From contig OZ021729.1 of the NCBI GenBank assembly GCA_963978545.1, forward strand, positions 91,852,466-91,916,465: 64,000 bases of DNA, read 5' to 3'. Below, piece after piece: positions 1 to 11,693 of the stretch; position 1 is the first letter of the stretch; each line of letters begins with the position of its first letter. Source of the stretch: Linyphia triangularis (Eukaryota > Arthropoda > Arachnida > Araneae > Linyphiidae). Below the pieces are notes generated by a model. It saw only the letters and a list, made by a program, of their open reading frames with translations, searched no databases and was not told the DNA's origin. The position numbers were made by a program, and so were the translations under genes.

Positions 1-140
1 TTTGCCGGGAAATATCCTAGTAAACTTAATTATCATTTTCACCTTTTATAAAAAAAATCCTATCTTTAATCAAAGTAATCCATCCCTTTTCCCCTGTCGG
101 TACGCTACGTGGTAAAATGCTTTTTTGATATCCTCCCTCT

Positions 141-310
141 CCCTGCTGCAATGTTTCTAGACCGCTAGGTTGCGGGTTCCGAGTCCCGTGTTGGGCATGG
201 GTGTTTGTAAATGTATGTTGGCTTGTCTAATGACGAATGTTTCGGCGCATTATAGCCCTCGTGTTGCTGACGGCGCCAGATAATCTGAATACAATCAACC
301 CTGCTGCAAT
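141..310 (+). repeat. tRNA-derived SINE family A, copy 1 (5' truncated)
   Basis: The span includes a 12-base direct repeat, CCCTGCTGCAAT, at 141-152 and 299-310, which brackets the element at 153-298. The body begins inside the tRNA-like head (after the A box), carries the B-box-like string GGTTCCGAGTCCC, then the family body (GTTTGTAAATGTATGTTGGC and GCCAGATAATCTGA) and ends in an AACC-type tail. Missing the first 40 or so bases of the family is typical of incomplete reverse transcription. Confidence 0.88.
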
Positions 311-1420
311 ATCAACAGTCTGTCTTTCGCATGTTTACAACGCTCACTGCCACTTTTCTTTTCTCAACTACAAAACCGACACTCAACCCTCCTCTTTCGT
401 TTAACCAACCCTCAAATTGTTATCATCCTATACCTTTCAACGAGAGGAAATAAATGTAGATTTTGTTATAAGATACATCAATAAATTATACAACTATCTT
501 TAAAATGTATTCAGATATTTATTTAAAGTCAAATTTTACAAAGAGGCTGGTATAAACTTTAAAAAAAAGTGTCAATCTTGGAACCCGAAACAAAATTCAA
601 TAAGTTTGAACTTACAGACACTCCATTTGAAAGAGTAATCATTAGATCGAAACTTTTATTAAATCGACTCGAATAAAAGTTTCGTCGTTAGTTCTTTTCA
701 AGTTGAAAATAAAATTAAATCATTTATGCCAAAATGCGCCACTTTCGTCCAAAAGAGAGCTCCTTTTGGCTGTTTCTGCATCCACAGACAATCTGGGGAG
801 GAAACACCTATTGGGTTGAAATGCAAATTGTCCCCGTCTTCTCTAATTGGATGAACGGACCCACGTGACACCTTACTTTTATTAGTAAGATTATTTCTGT
901 TGGCCTAATAACAGAAAGGAAAAGAATTTCTTTCATCTCCAAAAATTGGACGAAGTAATAAAAACCGTGCGAGATGTTTTTCGTAATTTTAATATCGCCG
1001 GCACAATCGTCTTGAAAAATTTCATTTCTGAAGAATTTTTTGTTATCTTCTTGTTCTATACAATGCTCGCTCTTTTTCTTTTTTTTTTTTTTTTTCTTCT
1101 TATTTTTTCAGGCTGTTTGTTTCGTTACGCAATTGATTGCGCCATTTTGGCGGGGGGAAAAATCGCATCTAATATTTCTATTTTTGGGACGGAGACTTCA
1201 ATTTTAAAAAAAGACAATTTAACACAGGCTTTAATTTAAAGTCAGGTGTTCAAAGTGTTAAATTTGTGGAAGCGCTAATTACAATCGATAATTGTAGTTT
1301 CAAAACTAATAGTTGAAATCTGTTTGTAAACATAAGCAACCTATTAAATAGCATTATGAGGGAGGAAATATTGGCTTCCTCTGCTTACAGAACAGAAACT
1401 TCTTATAAGCTATCCAGAAG
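311..1420. other. Unassigned AT-rich non-coding DNA
   Basis: No domain-bearing reading frame is seen. A 97-codon open frame at 946-1239 reads through a T-rich tract and looks hydrophobic only because of that tract, so I do not call it a gene. No clear copy of the repeat families found elsewhere in the window was noticed. Confidence 0.5.
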
Positions 1421-1421
1421 A

Positions 1422-1621
1422 ATTGAATATTATAATCAAAATTTGCTGAATATTACATTGAATATTATAATTAAAATTCGTTGAATATTATATTAAAAAT
1501 CATAATCGAAATTCGTAGAATATTATATTGAATATTATAATTAAAATTCGTTGAATATTATATAAAAATTTTTAATCAAAATTCGTTGGATATTATATTG
1601 AATATTACAATCAAAATTCGT
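1422..1621. repeat. Minisatellite, about 35-bp unit
   Basis: About five to six imperfect tandem units built on GAATATTATATTGAATATTA followed by a TNAAATTCGT-type end, with a period of about 35 bases and shorter partial units. The units differ by small substitutions, so the array is old rather than freshly expanded. Confidence 0.75.
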
Positions 1622-1704
1622 ATTTTCTCGAAATAAAATTTCTCTAAAAGTACCTGTAATCAAAATGAAGCTTTTTATAAACTAGCACAGCAGCTTAATT
1701 ATCC

Positions 1705-1950
1705 GTCAGGAAGGTGCAAAGGGGTGTACTTGCACTCCCCTGAATTTTGAAAATTAAAAATGTTGGGGAAAAAGTTATATGATTAACTGTAAATTTAAGT
1801 ATTATATAGATTTGAAAATATTCAGTGGATAAGAAATTTAATACAATCACTATAAGTGAGAATTTCATCAAGGTAAACATTTGAAAAATCAAGGTTAATA
1901 CAAGAAAATTAACTCCCCTGTTGACTTCGAAAATAATTTTGCTGCCGTCT
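1705..1950 (+). repeat. Dispersed repeat family D, copy 1
   Basis: Shares an ordered set of blocks with 7200-7445: a CACTTG/TGCACTCCCC start, TTGAAAAT, the string GGATAAGAAATTTAATACA, AAATCAAGGTTAA, then CTTGAAAATA-type sequence and a CTGCCG or CTGTCGG end. It does not encode anything recognisable. The family class is unknown; no terminal repeats or target duplications were found. Confidence 0.6.
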
Positions 1951-2636
1951 ATTTAAATAAGTATCGTATAATTTAATTATACTTTTAAAATAGTTCGTGG
2001 AATGGAAAAAAAAACAAAAAAAAACCTGTTTTTAATGTGAATAAAATATTTTCGGCCTCAAAATAAGATGAAATACTTTGAAAATGATATTTTGCAAATA
2101 TTATGCAGCATTTCTGAACAATCTATTCGAAATAAAATTCAGATTGTAAAATTTGGATAATTCTTTTTAAAATCCTTGTTAAAATTACAAAATACTAAAT
2201 TCAATTTTGTTTTCCCCAATATGTCATATCAACTCTATTCAAGTATCTTAATAAATAATCAAAGTATAAAATATTGCACTTAAGAGACTACAAATATTTA
2301 ATTATCAAATTTTAAACGTATATAATATTGATACAATAAAAGTGTTTCAAAATAAAGAACTCGTGATAACAGGCAAATTAGAAAATTGAAAACATTTTTT
2401 TCTAATAATAGGTATTTTTCCAAAACATATCCTTGTATCCTCTTTCGCAACCCCAAACACAGATGGCGCCACTAATGAAATTTTAATCGCCCAATGTGTC
2501 ACAAGTGTTAGAACTACAAATCAGAATCGTGCAACAATAACATAAACAAATCATCCTTGAACACTGACAAATGTACAAGGAAAAAAAAGTTTCTGATCTA
2601 TTTAATTTCCTAATTGATTCTTTCTGAGGATTTTAA
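1951..2636. other. Unassigned AT-rich non-coding DNA
   Basis: Very AT-rich with long A and T runs and no recognisable gene or repeat family. A short segment near 2455-2520 is less AT-rich but shows no motif I would name. Confidence 0.5.
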
Positions 2637-2638
2637 AT

Positions 2639-2712
2639 GCTGGTATATATTTTGCTGGAAATATATATTTTGCTGGAAATATATATTTTGCTGGTATATA
2701 TTCTGGAAATGC
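2639..2712. repeat. Short tandem repeat, about 18-bp unit
   Basis: About four units of TTGCTGGAAATATATATT, the flanking ones varying to GCTGGTATATATT. A small open frame on the minus strand at 2602-2820 exists because of this repeat (repeated PAKYIF residues) and is not a gene. Confidence 0.8.
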
Positions 2713-4859
2713 TTCCAATATTTTTGGATTGTACGCAAAATTTAAGAAATTTATATTACTGATTATATTTCGAATAACGAACTTTGATTGACAAAACAAT
2801 AATTTTTTTTTGTTATACAAGCGTCACTACAGAGAATGCCTATCAGGGCTTTTCGAAAATATAATTTGTGTTCTGTTGGTGGTGATTAATAGAAAAATGC
2901 AGTTGTCCTCTTATGGAAATTTTGTCCGTTGGTGGATTTTATGTAATTTTTGTAGCTTTGCATTAAATAAATATGTTTTTAAAACCTTTATTTGACAAAA
3001 TCTTATAATTCTTATGACTCTTATAACTAGAGACGTTAGTTAAATGTTTTTTTTTTTGTGTTTTTTTTTTTTTGTAAAATAATTAACGACTCGTCTGCTT
3101 TCAACCACCAAGAAAACCCCAAACTCTTATGTTTAGTGAAGAATTAAATAAAAATAGTAATTGTAAATAAAATTATTTAAAAGAGTGGGTTTAATTTGGC
3201 ATCATTTAGACGGAAGAGTAAGTAGGCGATAAGTCCAAGAACTTTGACTGAAATAACGGATTTTTAATTCTCATGAAATCAAAATATTATTAAACGTAAT
3301 TTCTTTTTATTTTAAGCTTAAAAAAAATATGGATGTTCCTATTTTCCAAATAGTGTTTCAACGTATTAATTATCTAAAAAAATCCGTAAATCCTTCTGAT
3401 GATGGTGTTTGCCCGTGCACTTACAAATATAAATCTTTCTCTTACTGAATTTGAATGTACAACACAAATCTCAGATTCATCTAGAAAATAAACTATCAAG
3501 ATTTCCATGCACTTAATATCGAACCCCATGCAAAATGTTGCACAACTCGAAAACTGGACAAAAATTAAAATATTCTGGCATATGTAGGTGCCCCAAACGA
3601 ATTTGCAAAAATACTGATCTGTTTCTATGGAACCAGTCCTTCAGAAATGTTCTGTCCAAGAAATACCATCTCTTTACAATGAGTGACCGATCCCACCCAA
3701 TAGGAAATCCAGGAACTCCAATCTGCGACTAAATCATATGAGCGAAAACACTCCAAAATCATCCAGCCTTTAATAATTCCCGAGAACCAGTTCTCGAGCA
3801 AGCTGACCACATATATATTTGCAGCTGGATACATATATATATATATCCCCCTTGCAAAAAAACTTCAAGGGAGGGAGATATTTTTTGCTCTTTAGCAGCA
3901 AGGAAACAACTAATCTCGCCTCAGTCATCGCCGTTAATTACGTTTATACTTTGTACGATTACACGTCTGAAATGCGTTTGTTTTGAAGTGCTTTTGCTCT
4001 TTCGGTTTGTTTTCTCCGAGAGATGCATTTGTTGTTGTTGTTTTTTTTGTTTCGTGGAAAATGTTTTATGATTCCAGGAGAACACGCAACTTGCCCGACA
4101 TTGTAGCGGATTTTGGAATAGAACTCGAAATGTCTGGCTAGTCTTTTTGACGTTCTTAATATTCAGGGGAAAAAGTTTTTAGAGTAAAAATTTATGTAAG
4201 TTAAAGTTCAACAAAGTTTAACTTTTTGCTGTTCTAATTTACAAAAATAACTCTGTTGAATAATTCCAGACGTGGTATTTAAATCCTATAAGATCAAGTA
4301 CTATCCTCTAAGATAAGTACTGTAAAAAAAAAAAAAAAATGATTCATCAAACTTAAACTTCAAAATTCATACCTCAAGTATAATAGTAGTACTATTTTTA
4401 ACCGAATGATTTTAATAAATTTGACGTTTATGTGTAATAATTCTGCGAGTAATAATTTTATCGAGAATTACCCTTCAAGTTTTAAATTGAAATTCGAAAT
4501 CTACTCTTAGTATATCGTACTCTCTTGCAAATATGGCGGAGTAATACTCCTAGAGTAGGTCTTGCGCCATGATAAATCCCTCTCTTGCGACCTAAAGCGG
4601 TCTACGAAGTAAGTGAAGTCTCAATCATTATACTTCAAGACTCCAACTATAAATCTCCCAATCCATTGTCTCTCTCCCACAAAATCCGTTTTTGTGGAAA
4701 CCCACCCACCTTATCACGTGACTCAAGGACAGTCAACCCAATGACAAATAATACTAATAATAAAGAAAATAAAAAGTCCTTTGTTTCGGGACGCGACAAG
4801 GAGTCAACATCGCGAGTGACCTTCAAAATTCGCCCATTTAACATCAAAAATCTGAGAAA
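2713..4859. other. Unassigned non-coding DNA
   Basis: Mostly AT-rich sequence with a short (AT)n tract near 3830-3846 and an A run near 4325. Open frames at 2810-2995, 3535-3732 and 3625-3834 are short, overlap on opposite strands and have no known motif. From about 4500 the composition becomes more balanced, leading into the promoter-like segment that follows. Confidence 0.5.
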
Positions 4860-5110
4860 AATCGGACGGCCGAGATTGGCTGGTTTCGCTCGAAAAAAGG
4901 GAACTTCGCTGACCCGTAACACAAATCGACAAGAAGATCCACAACTCCCACACGACAAAGAGCGAGAAAAACAGAAGAACCATGCTTCAGTGTGAATAGC
5001 TCGATCACTGCGTCATCTGAGGCGATATCGAGAGTGTGATTGGTTGAACCAGAGAGCGAGTTCCTTGTTTGACCAATCGCAACATCCCCCGAAGGACGTC
5101 ATAATCCCGC
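4860..5110. promoter_or_regulatory. Promoter-like cluster: CCAAT boxes and CRE-like site
   Basis: Three CCAAT-type sequences occur in about 200 bases: ATTGG at 4875-4879, GATTGGTTG at 5038-5046 and GACCAATCG at 5071-5079. The last two are in opposite orientation about 30 bases apart. GACGTCAT at about 5095-5102 is a CRE-like half-palindrome, and TGCGTCA lies near 5009. The segment is richer in CpG than its AT-rich surroundings. Spaced CCAAT boxes with a CRE are typical of RNA polymerase II promoters or enhancers, but no TATA box, start site or downstream gene is identified, so the assignment is tentative. An open frame of 136 codons at 4585-4995 overlaps it; it has no known domain. Confidence 0.3.
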
Positions 5111-6139
5111 TTGATTTTGAAGTGAGTTCTGGTTTTCTCGCCCGCCGATGAATGGGGGGGGGAATGACACATAATTCTTCTCTTGAACCGATTATTAATA
5201 TGTACCTTAGAAATTATAGGTTTGAATGCTGGCTTTTATTTCTGCTTTTTTTTTTATTTGTTCAAAAAAAGTGTTCTTTAATTTCGCCATATTTGCTTCT
5301 TTTTTTTTTTCTTTTTTTTTTTTCCGAATTGGGTATAAGTAATGTAAAAAAAGGGATCTGGTAAAAGAAATGAATCGGATTTCTTTGGATGAAATCTACA
5401 TTATTTTCAATGAAGGTTATATATGATATATATTTACCATTTTTTAGGCGATATATTCTTAAACTCGAATGGTTAATGACGCAAACATAATATATATATA
5501 TATATATTATTCAAGTAATATATATATATTATTCAAAAAAAAAAAATTCAAGTTCTTGGACAATTTATACGGCTTCAAAAAACTTATTATGTTTTCGAAT
5601 TCCACTTTTGAAATGAATTTATGTAAATATACTCTAAAAATCGTAACTAGGCAAAATAAAATTCCATTAAAAGCTTATTTTCTAAAATTTAATACTAATT
5701 TGAATGTTATTCAGAAACGATAGTTTAAATTATTTTAAATATAAAGCTTTTAGATTTGTCATATGATGTGAAAAATGAAAACATTTCTTTGAAAATGAAT
5801 TATTTGAGAATGATTTCTCGACCGAAATCTTTTGATGCGAAGAAAAAAGGGGAATTTCGTCTTCCGGAAAAGTGCAATTAGTGTCTGCTTAACAAAGGGA
5901 GGGCATAAGGTTTCTCTTCGAAATGTCTTCTTGAAATACCTATTTTATAATCATCCGGGCAATCCACTCGCATGCTTGTTACGATGAATGCTCTAAAAGA
6001 GAGATTGGATCCTTAAGAAGTAACTTAAAGTGGAATTAAAATAGAAGAAAGTTCATATCAAGTCTTTCTAAAGTAGTATTATTTAATTAACTAGTCTGTT
6101 CTATCTAATTATGTAAGTGAAATGTTTTTTTTTATTTAA
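5111..6139. other. Unassigned AT-rich non-coding DNA
   Basis: Contains two short (AT)n tracts near 5490-5531, a nine-base G run at 5154-5162 and T-rich tracts near 5250-5325. Open frames at 5152-5364 and 5469-5723 read through these low-complexity tracts and are not supported as genes. Confidence 0.5.
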
Positions 6140-6455
6140 ATCCTTTATAGACTGAGAGGCTGCTGCAATTTTTGGACCCCATCGAACATCATTCTGAATT
6201 TTTTATAGAAATTAGAGAAAAGTGCATAGATTATGAATCCACTGGTCTGCCGTGGCAAAAATGGCCGAAACTGGTCAAAAATCGACTTTTAATAAGTTGA
6301 ACTAAATCCAATTGCTAAATGCGCCATAACTTGCCAAATAATGAGCATTTTTTTTTTATTTGGTAACCCTCACTTTTTAATTTTCAATTAAGAAGGTTGC
6401 AGACGATTCAAGATCTGGCTACGGTCTACTTGCATCTATTAAAAGGGAGCCAAGT
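6140..6455 (+). repeat. Half copy of the palindromic element found at 51965-52555
   Basis: Matches one arm of the large palindrome downstream of the zinc-finger homeobox gene. Shared blocks, in order, are AGACTGAGAG, GAACATCATTCTGAATTTTT, AATCCACTGGTCTGCCG, TGGTCAAAAATCGACTTT and TTTTCAATTAAGAAGGTTGC. No matching inverted second arm is present here, so this is a solo arm or a decayed copy. It ends beside a 10-bp-stem hairpin at 6440-6469 (AAAAGGGAGC and its complement). Confidence 0.75.
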
Positions 6456-6469
6456 TTGCTCCCTTTTAT

Positions 6470-6805
6470 TATGCTCATCCAATCGCGCTGAAATAGCATT
6501 TAACCGATTACTGAAGAAACTCTTTCCTGTTGCCAAAACTGTTTTAATAAATAAATAATAAAATTGTTTTAATCGGAATAAGTAAAAGGTATTTAGATGC
6601 CTAATTTCGCATTCATTTTTAATGGATAAATTTTGAAAAGTTGTTTATCTCATATTTTGCTAATAGAGATGTTTTTAATATTTAAAATTAGATGCCACCA
6701 CCAAGCACACGCTGGCAGCAGAAACAGCACTTTGTTAATGAATATAAAAATTGGCAATGCATATAAAGGATTTTAAATTAAATCTTTGTTTTTATGTGTT
6801 ACATT
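6470..6805 (-). repeat. Repeat family R, partial copy
   Basis: Reads in the reverse of the copies at 14190 and 39851. Recognisable blocks are AAGAAACTCTTTCCTGTTGCC, AATAAATTTTGAAA, CATATTTTGCT, the inverted motif ATATAAAGGATTTTAAA at about 6761-6777 and the end block TTTGTTTTTATGTGTTACA. The portion carrying the ATCTATCTGCCAAGTTTCAA motif is missing. Confidence 0.75.
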
Positions 6806-7020
6806 ATTTTTTTAAATAAAAAACTTTTTGAAAAGTCTAAAGCATGATATTTTTTTTTTTTTGGTAAAATTAAATAAAAAGGCTCGTTTCAAAGTATTTT
6901 ATCTTTTCGAAATCTAATCACTTACTTTTGAGTTGCAATGTCACGAAGAAAATGGAAAATCGGAGAAATGTTGTGAACGGAGACTATCATTTTGGCTTCG
7001 AAATACAAATAGTATTGTGT

Positions 7021-7182
7021 GGTTTGGTTTGCTCAAAGACCTATTTTTATGCACGATAACGGCTAATCAAGTCGGAACATACAGCTTAAAGTGAATTCCC
7101 AACCACAACGAAACTCCATGCCTAGCCCCAGGATTAGAACCCAGCTCCTTTGGCATACGAGGCCAGACCTGTAACCGCATTC
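7021..7182 (-). repeat. tRNA-like SINE family B, copy 1
   Basis: On the minus strand the element starts with a tRNA-like head (GGCCTCGTATGCCAAAGGAG, then a degraded B box GGGTTCTAATCCT) and continues into a body including CAAGCTGT-like, CACTTTAAGCTG and TAGCCGTTATCGTGCA sequence. It aligns with the copies at about 17873-18034 and 48090-48247 over most of its length. No protein is encoded. Confidence 0.65.
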
Positions 7183-7199
7183 AATCTGTTATCAAAAAG

Positions 7200-7445
7200 C
7201 ATTGATTCCGCTGGGGCACTTGTACCTCCTGGATTTTAAAAATTATAACGATAAAAGTTGCGTGGTTCACTGAAAATATAAGTATAATATAGCTTTTTAA
7301 ATATTCAATGGATAAGAAATTTAATACATAACTATTAATACAAATATAACAAAGATATCGAATTGAAAATCAAGGTTAAGACAAAAAAAGTAACGGTTTA
7401 GTCCCCCCCCCCCCACCTTGAAAATAGTTCTGTCGGAACCCATGT
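7200..7445 (+). repeat. Dispersed repeat family D, copy 2
   Basis: Second copy of the block order described for 1705-1950, sharing GGATAAGAAATTTAATACA and AAAATCAAGGTTAAGACAA almost exactly. It contains a run of 12 C (7403-7414). It starts about 20 bases after the SINE B copy, so the two may be nested or simply adjacent. Confidence 0.6.
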
Positions 7446-7601
7446 CAAAAGGCATGACAATTCTGCAAAAAGGGATTCGCTCTATAAGTTTAGCGAATGA
7501 GTATAACTGATTATTTAAAATGAAATAGCAGACAATAAATATTTATTTCAAATGAACGGCATTCGTCAATGGATAGCGAGTTTAAAGTTATTTTATGCAT
7601 T

Positions 7602-7808
7602 CAATGTGTTTGTGCCATCCAAACGGTATAGTAGTTAGCGTGCTAGCTTCTAGACCGCGAGGTTGCGGGTTCCGAGTCCCGTGTTAGGCATGGGTGTTTG
7701 TAAATGTATGTTGGCTTGTCTAATGACGAATGATTCGGCGTATTATAGCCCTCGTGTTGCTGACGGCGCCAGATAATCTGAATACAACTAACCAACCAAT
7801 GTGTTTGT
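7602..7808 (+). repeat. tRNA-derived SINE family A, copy 2 (full length)
   Basis: A perfect 12-base target-site duplication, CAATGTGTTTGT, at 7602-7613 and 7797-7808 brackets the element at 7614-7796. The head GCCATCCAAACGGTATAGTAG includes an A-box-like TAGTAGTTAGCGTGC. The B-box region reads GGTTCCGAGTCCC, one base longer than the polymerase III consensus GGTTCGANTCC. The body ends GGCGCCAGATAATCTGAATA followed by a CAACTAACC tail. Confidence 0.93.
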
Positions 7809-8908
7809 TACACCTCGAATCGATTCTCCATTTCTTCTCTTCCTTTATTTTCAATAATCCTGTACATTTTCACTTGTAAATTATTGCTTCTTCCAGAGGC
7901 TATTTCGCATTTCGTCACGAATTTTGATTCAAATTTTGCCGCATGGAAATGTAAATGTGGATGCGGAACATCGCAGAGCTTTCTGTTACACTAGAAAACA
8001 GGTTATTGTTAAGGAATTTGAAACGGATTGGCGCAATTTACAGTTTTAATTATTAAAAAAAAAAAAAAAAAATCGAAGTAAAATTTTTTTACTCCAATGT
8101 CAAAACTTTTATTTTATTTGTATGTCATGTAATTAAAAGTAAACATAATTTTGCAAATGGGAAACAAACTTTTTTTTAACCAATCACCCCAATAGAAAAA
8201 AGAAAAATAATAATAATAATCATGTACGAAAGGGTAAAGGGTTCTCTTTTGAGGAGGTAAAATAATTTACAAATAGCACATTTAGCGAAGTGATGTATTT
8301 GATAAGATGCACTGAATTATTAAAATTGAGTGATACTATCAAATTTTAATTCTCAAAGTGAACAGGGGATAACAAATTTGTAATATGGCAAGTTTTTTTT
8401 TAGTTTTCATTACTTCAAAATCAAAATTATGAAAATTTTCAGGTAATTCATTATTTTATTAAAATGCATGTTTGTTAAAAAGCGTTTAATTCAACCTTTC
8501 TTTCAATTGTTAAATGTTGTTAATTATATTTTATAATAAAAATAAAAAAAATAAAAAATCTATAAAATAGCTACTCAGTTCAAAAACTACACCCTATTAC
8601 AGAATGTCATAAATTGAAATTTTCTATCTAATAATTATGTTCCGCTATTTTGTGTCAATTTTTCTAGTGTGGAAGTAGTTTAAAAAGGGCCAACAATTGA
8701 CAGAAATGCAAAAAATAAAACCTCCTCCCAAATACCACTCTAGAGAGAATGCTACCATTTTAATAGGATTACAAAGTTGTGAGGGAGAATTTCAGAACAT
8801 TTTGTGTTGGAGTTCTGCTTTCCGAATTAATATTTTTACCGATTATATACGCGAATCGTACAAAAAGGGGAAAATCGTCAAAACTCAATTTCCTTTCTTC
8901 CAATTCCG
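7809..8908. other. Unassigned AT-rich non-coding DNA
   Basis: AT-rich with homopolymer A and T runs (for example 8053-8071). A small (AAT)n tract lies at about 8207-8221. No gene or repeat family recognised. Confidence 0.5.
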
Positions 8909-8937
8909 CCCCCCCCCCCCCCCCAAAAAAAAAAAAA
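8909..8937. repeat. C16-A13 homopolymer pair
   Basis: A run of 16 C is followed directly by 13 A. A very similar composite (13 C then 12 A) lies at 37814-37838. Two overlapping open frames at 8697-9015 read through this tract as proline-lysine runs and are artefacts of it. Confidence 0.9.
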
Positions 8938-10096
8938 GTTTTCTTAAGAAGGAGAAAGATGAAATTAATAGAAATGGCCGCTAATGTGCTTTCGGGAGAA
9001 AGGCTTCGAAACTGAAATAAAAATCGTCGGTAATGGAAATGTATTTGTAATTAAATAGGTTTTTTTTTTTTTTTTTTTTTTTAAAGTTTGGATTGAATTC
9101 AAAATAATTTTAAAATAGCGAGGAAATTTTTTTTTTTATTATTAATAAAAGACGAGATATTGCTCCTTCTTTAAGATCAAAAGATTTTTTATTTAAAATA
9201 TATTTTAAAATAATTTCACATAGACGTTTTTAAAGCACTTTTAACTCGTATTCAAAATATTTCCAGATATTTTAAAAATATTCAGGGGTTGTCTTTTCAG
9301 CAATATATGGTAAAGAAAATAAAACGAATTCCTCGCGTTCTTTGGGCCAATGAAAATTTCATTTTCGAACTTCCAAGTAAAATAAGAAAGTAGTTTCTTT
9401 TCTTTAACCATGATGAATGATAAAGCCACTGATTGCACATCCAAGGGGGATGGTCTCAGATTCCAGGTGACAATAATCTTCACCTGTGACTCAAAATATA
9501 CCATAAATCTCGGTGCTAGTTGCCGTGAATAATTTGGACTGCCAACTCGGTGCCTGCAATTATTCTAACAATGGTTACACTTCATTGGACACGTTAATAT
9601 CACCTGTTGAAAGTGACCCCATGACCCCACGCAAAACTATCACATAAATCAATCAAGGGGTGTAATAGGACATAAAATAAACTCGGGGATTTCAGATTTA
9701 CGACGGCACAATTTTCAGTGAAATCATTAATCAAATTTTAATAATTATATTTAATAATAAAACATTTCTAATAATTAATTTTAATAACTTTAAGAATACC
9801 TGTATTGTTTAGATATTTATATGAGATCATTTTAATAATTAAATCGTTTTATTTATACATTAGTTTTAATATTTGAATATATTATAATTCTGATGGAAGT
9901 GATTGGATTTCAATGCAAAAAAACTTTAAGCGAGGCAACTACTTGTATTGAAAAAAGAAGAAAAAACTTCTGCACCATCTTTTGCAGACACTGACCGGTT
10001 CGGTGATTACACACCAGTAAGCCCCCGAATCAATATTTTTGCCTTCAAGAGAAAGTAATAGATAGGATCATTCGCTATAATGGCTATGTTAAAATC
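8938..10096. other. Unassigned AT-rich non-coding DNA
   Basis: Contains a run of 22 T beginning at about 9061. An open frame of 87 codons on the minus strand at 9241-9504 has no recognisable motif. A segment near 9410-9700 is of more balanced composition and includes the E-box CACCTG near 9601. No repeat family was matched. Confidence 0.45.
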
Positions 10097-10400
10097 TTCT
10101 AGCCCAGTGCATTTAGAAACTACTTTCTAAAAAACCTAGAAATTTGGTGAGCAGCTACAAAAAGATCACTTAATGAAATGACATAAATTGTTTTCATATA
10201 ATGGCTATAAACGAAAATTAAAAGAGCAAAAGACAAAACCAGGTGTAGCCATTGCATATGCAATGACGTAAGGTTTTCAAATATAAAATATATCAGACGC
10301 TATTTTCGAGTTTTTAATTTGGCATTTCATTAAGTGGTCATTTTCGTATCAAATTTCAAGATATTTTACAAGGTAGTTTATAAATGCACTGGGCTTGAAG
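10097..10400. repeat. Palindromic element P, copy 1
   Basis: Inverted-repeat element of about 300 bp. The left arm starts AGCCCAGTGCATTTAGAAAC, runs through TACTTTCTAAAAAACCTAG and reaches TCACTTAATGAAATG. The right arm gives the reverse complement (CATTTCATTAAGTGGTCA ... AAATGCACTGGGCT). The arms are about 80 bases and diverged; the middle carries ATAAAATATATCAGACGCTA. The shape is that of a foldback or MITE-like DNA element. A related copy is at 33000-33456. Confidence 0.75.
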
Positions 10401-11693
10401 CTATTGCATTAATTCCTAATGTAAGATTCTTTAAAATGATATTCTCATGCGATTTTTGAAAAGAAAAAGGGGGGGAAATGCGCTGCTTTTCATAATACTG
10501 CTCCACCCCCTGCTCTTAACGCTCACCAGGTTCACTTTGGTTTAATTCGATAAAACCAAGGTTTTTGCGTCGCAATCTCCAAGATTCGTTTGAATTCCTG
10601 ATAATCTTATGTCGTGATATGATTTATTAAAAGTTGAATTCATCAGAATGAAAAGCTGAATTCTTACAACTAAATGTTTACACTTAGTCCAAATTTTTTT
10701 TTTAGATTTCCAATTTAAAAAATTTCGATTACAGTGAATGGAGAGATTAAAGATAAACTACTGCTGGGTGCAAAGAGCAACAGAGTAAAAAATATCTTAC
10801 CTACTTTTAGATCTTGACAAATTCCTGGTACATATTGTACATAGATAAAAAAGAAATCATTATGAAAGGTCATTTTCCTCGATCTGTATCATGTCTACAA
10901 AACTCGTATTAAGACATTTTAACGGTTCATTTTTTATACAGCTTTAGTAATTGTTTTTATTTTCTCATAAAGGTTTGTGAAATGAATTAATTGTCCTTTC
11001 CATCACATAATAATAATGTTTTAAAGTCGAATGGTATAAAAAAAAACTTTTGTTCCTACTGGAGTAAGCCTCACGGAATAGCTCTATCGAAATTCGAGAT
11101 TTCAAATGTCTTTACATTCATTTCTTAGCTCAAGCGTCACATGTTTTAACTGATCATATACAGCAAAACAACTTCGTCTTCGACGCGTGCAATCTGAAAT
11201 AAGCTCGCGCCTCAGCGTCAACAACATCCCTAAATGGATCACTGTTGAATCGCATAAATCCGGGAGTTATTCTTAACACCCGCCTCTTTCACAAAGAGCA
11301 CACGTTTATGACAAGCGCGTAAAAGCATCGACACTTTTCGTCCCTTAACAAAATGACTCCCCCTTTCTTCCAATAAATGGCGGGATATTAAATTCCCCGC
11401 GTCTCAAATCGCGACAAAAGGCAACGAGAGGACACAACTTTTGACCGATGACCGAATCCTTTTCCAGCTTCACGGACTAACTTCCGATCTGATAATAATA
11501 AAACTTCAGGACATCAGATCTCCCCCCCACAATGTGGTGCCCTGCCCGGAATGTAATCCTCTTAAAATTTGCACAGAGAAGTGCTTCTAATCCGCCCTGT
11601 TAATAAGCAGAGCACTGGCACACTGCTTGGACCAAGGAGCGCGAATGTCATGTTAAGTATTGTGCGCTCGCTTCCGCGTAAGCCCCAGCTCAT
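10401..11693. other. Unassigned non-coding DNA
   Basis: AT-rich up to about 11100, then more balanced to about 11690. The balanced part has CpGs and the E2F-like string AATGGCGGGATATT near 11377-11390. An open frame of 68 codons at 11569-11775 overlaps the following SINE and is not a gene. No repeat family was matched in 10401-11690. Confidence 0.45.

Noticed and set aside
4585..4995. 136-codon open frame overlapping a 103-codon frame on the other strand
   Set aside because: No known domain, both strands open over the same bases, and promoter-like motifs suggest regulatory rather than coding sequence.
6440..6469. Hairpin followed by T-rich sequence resembling a bacterial terminator
   Set aside because: The context is an animal genome; the hairpin belongs to the end of a repeat copy.
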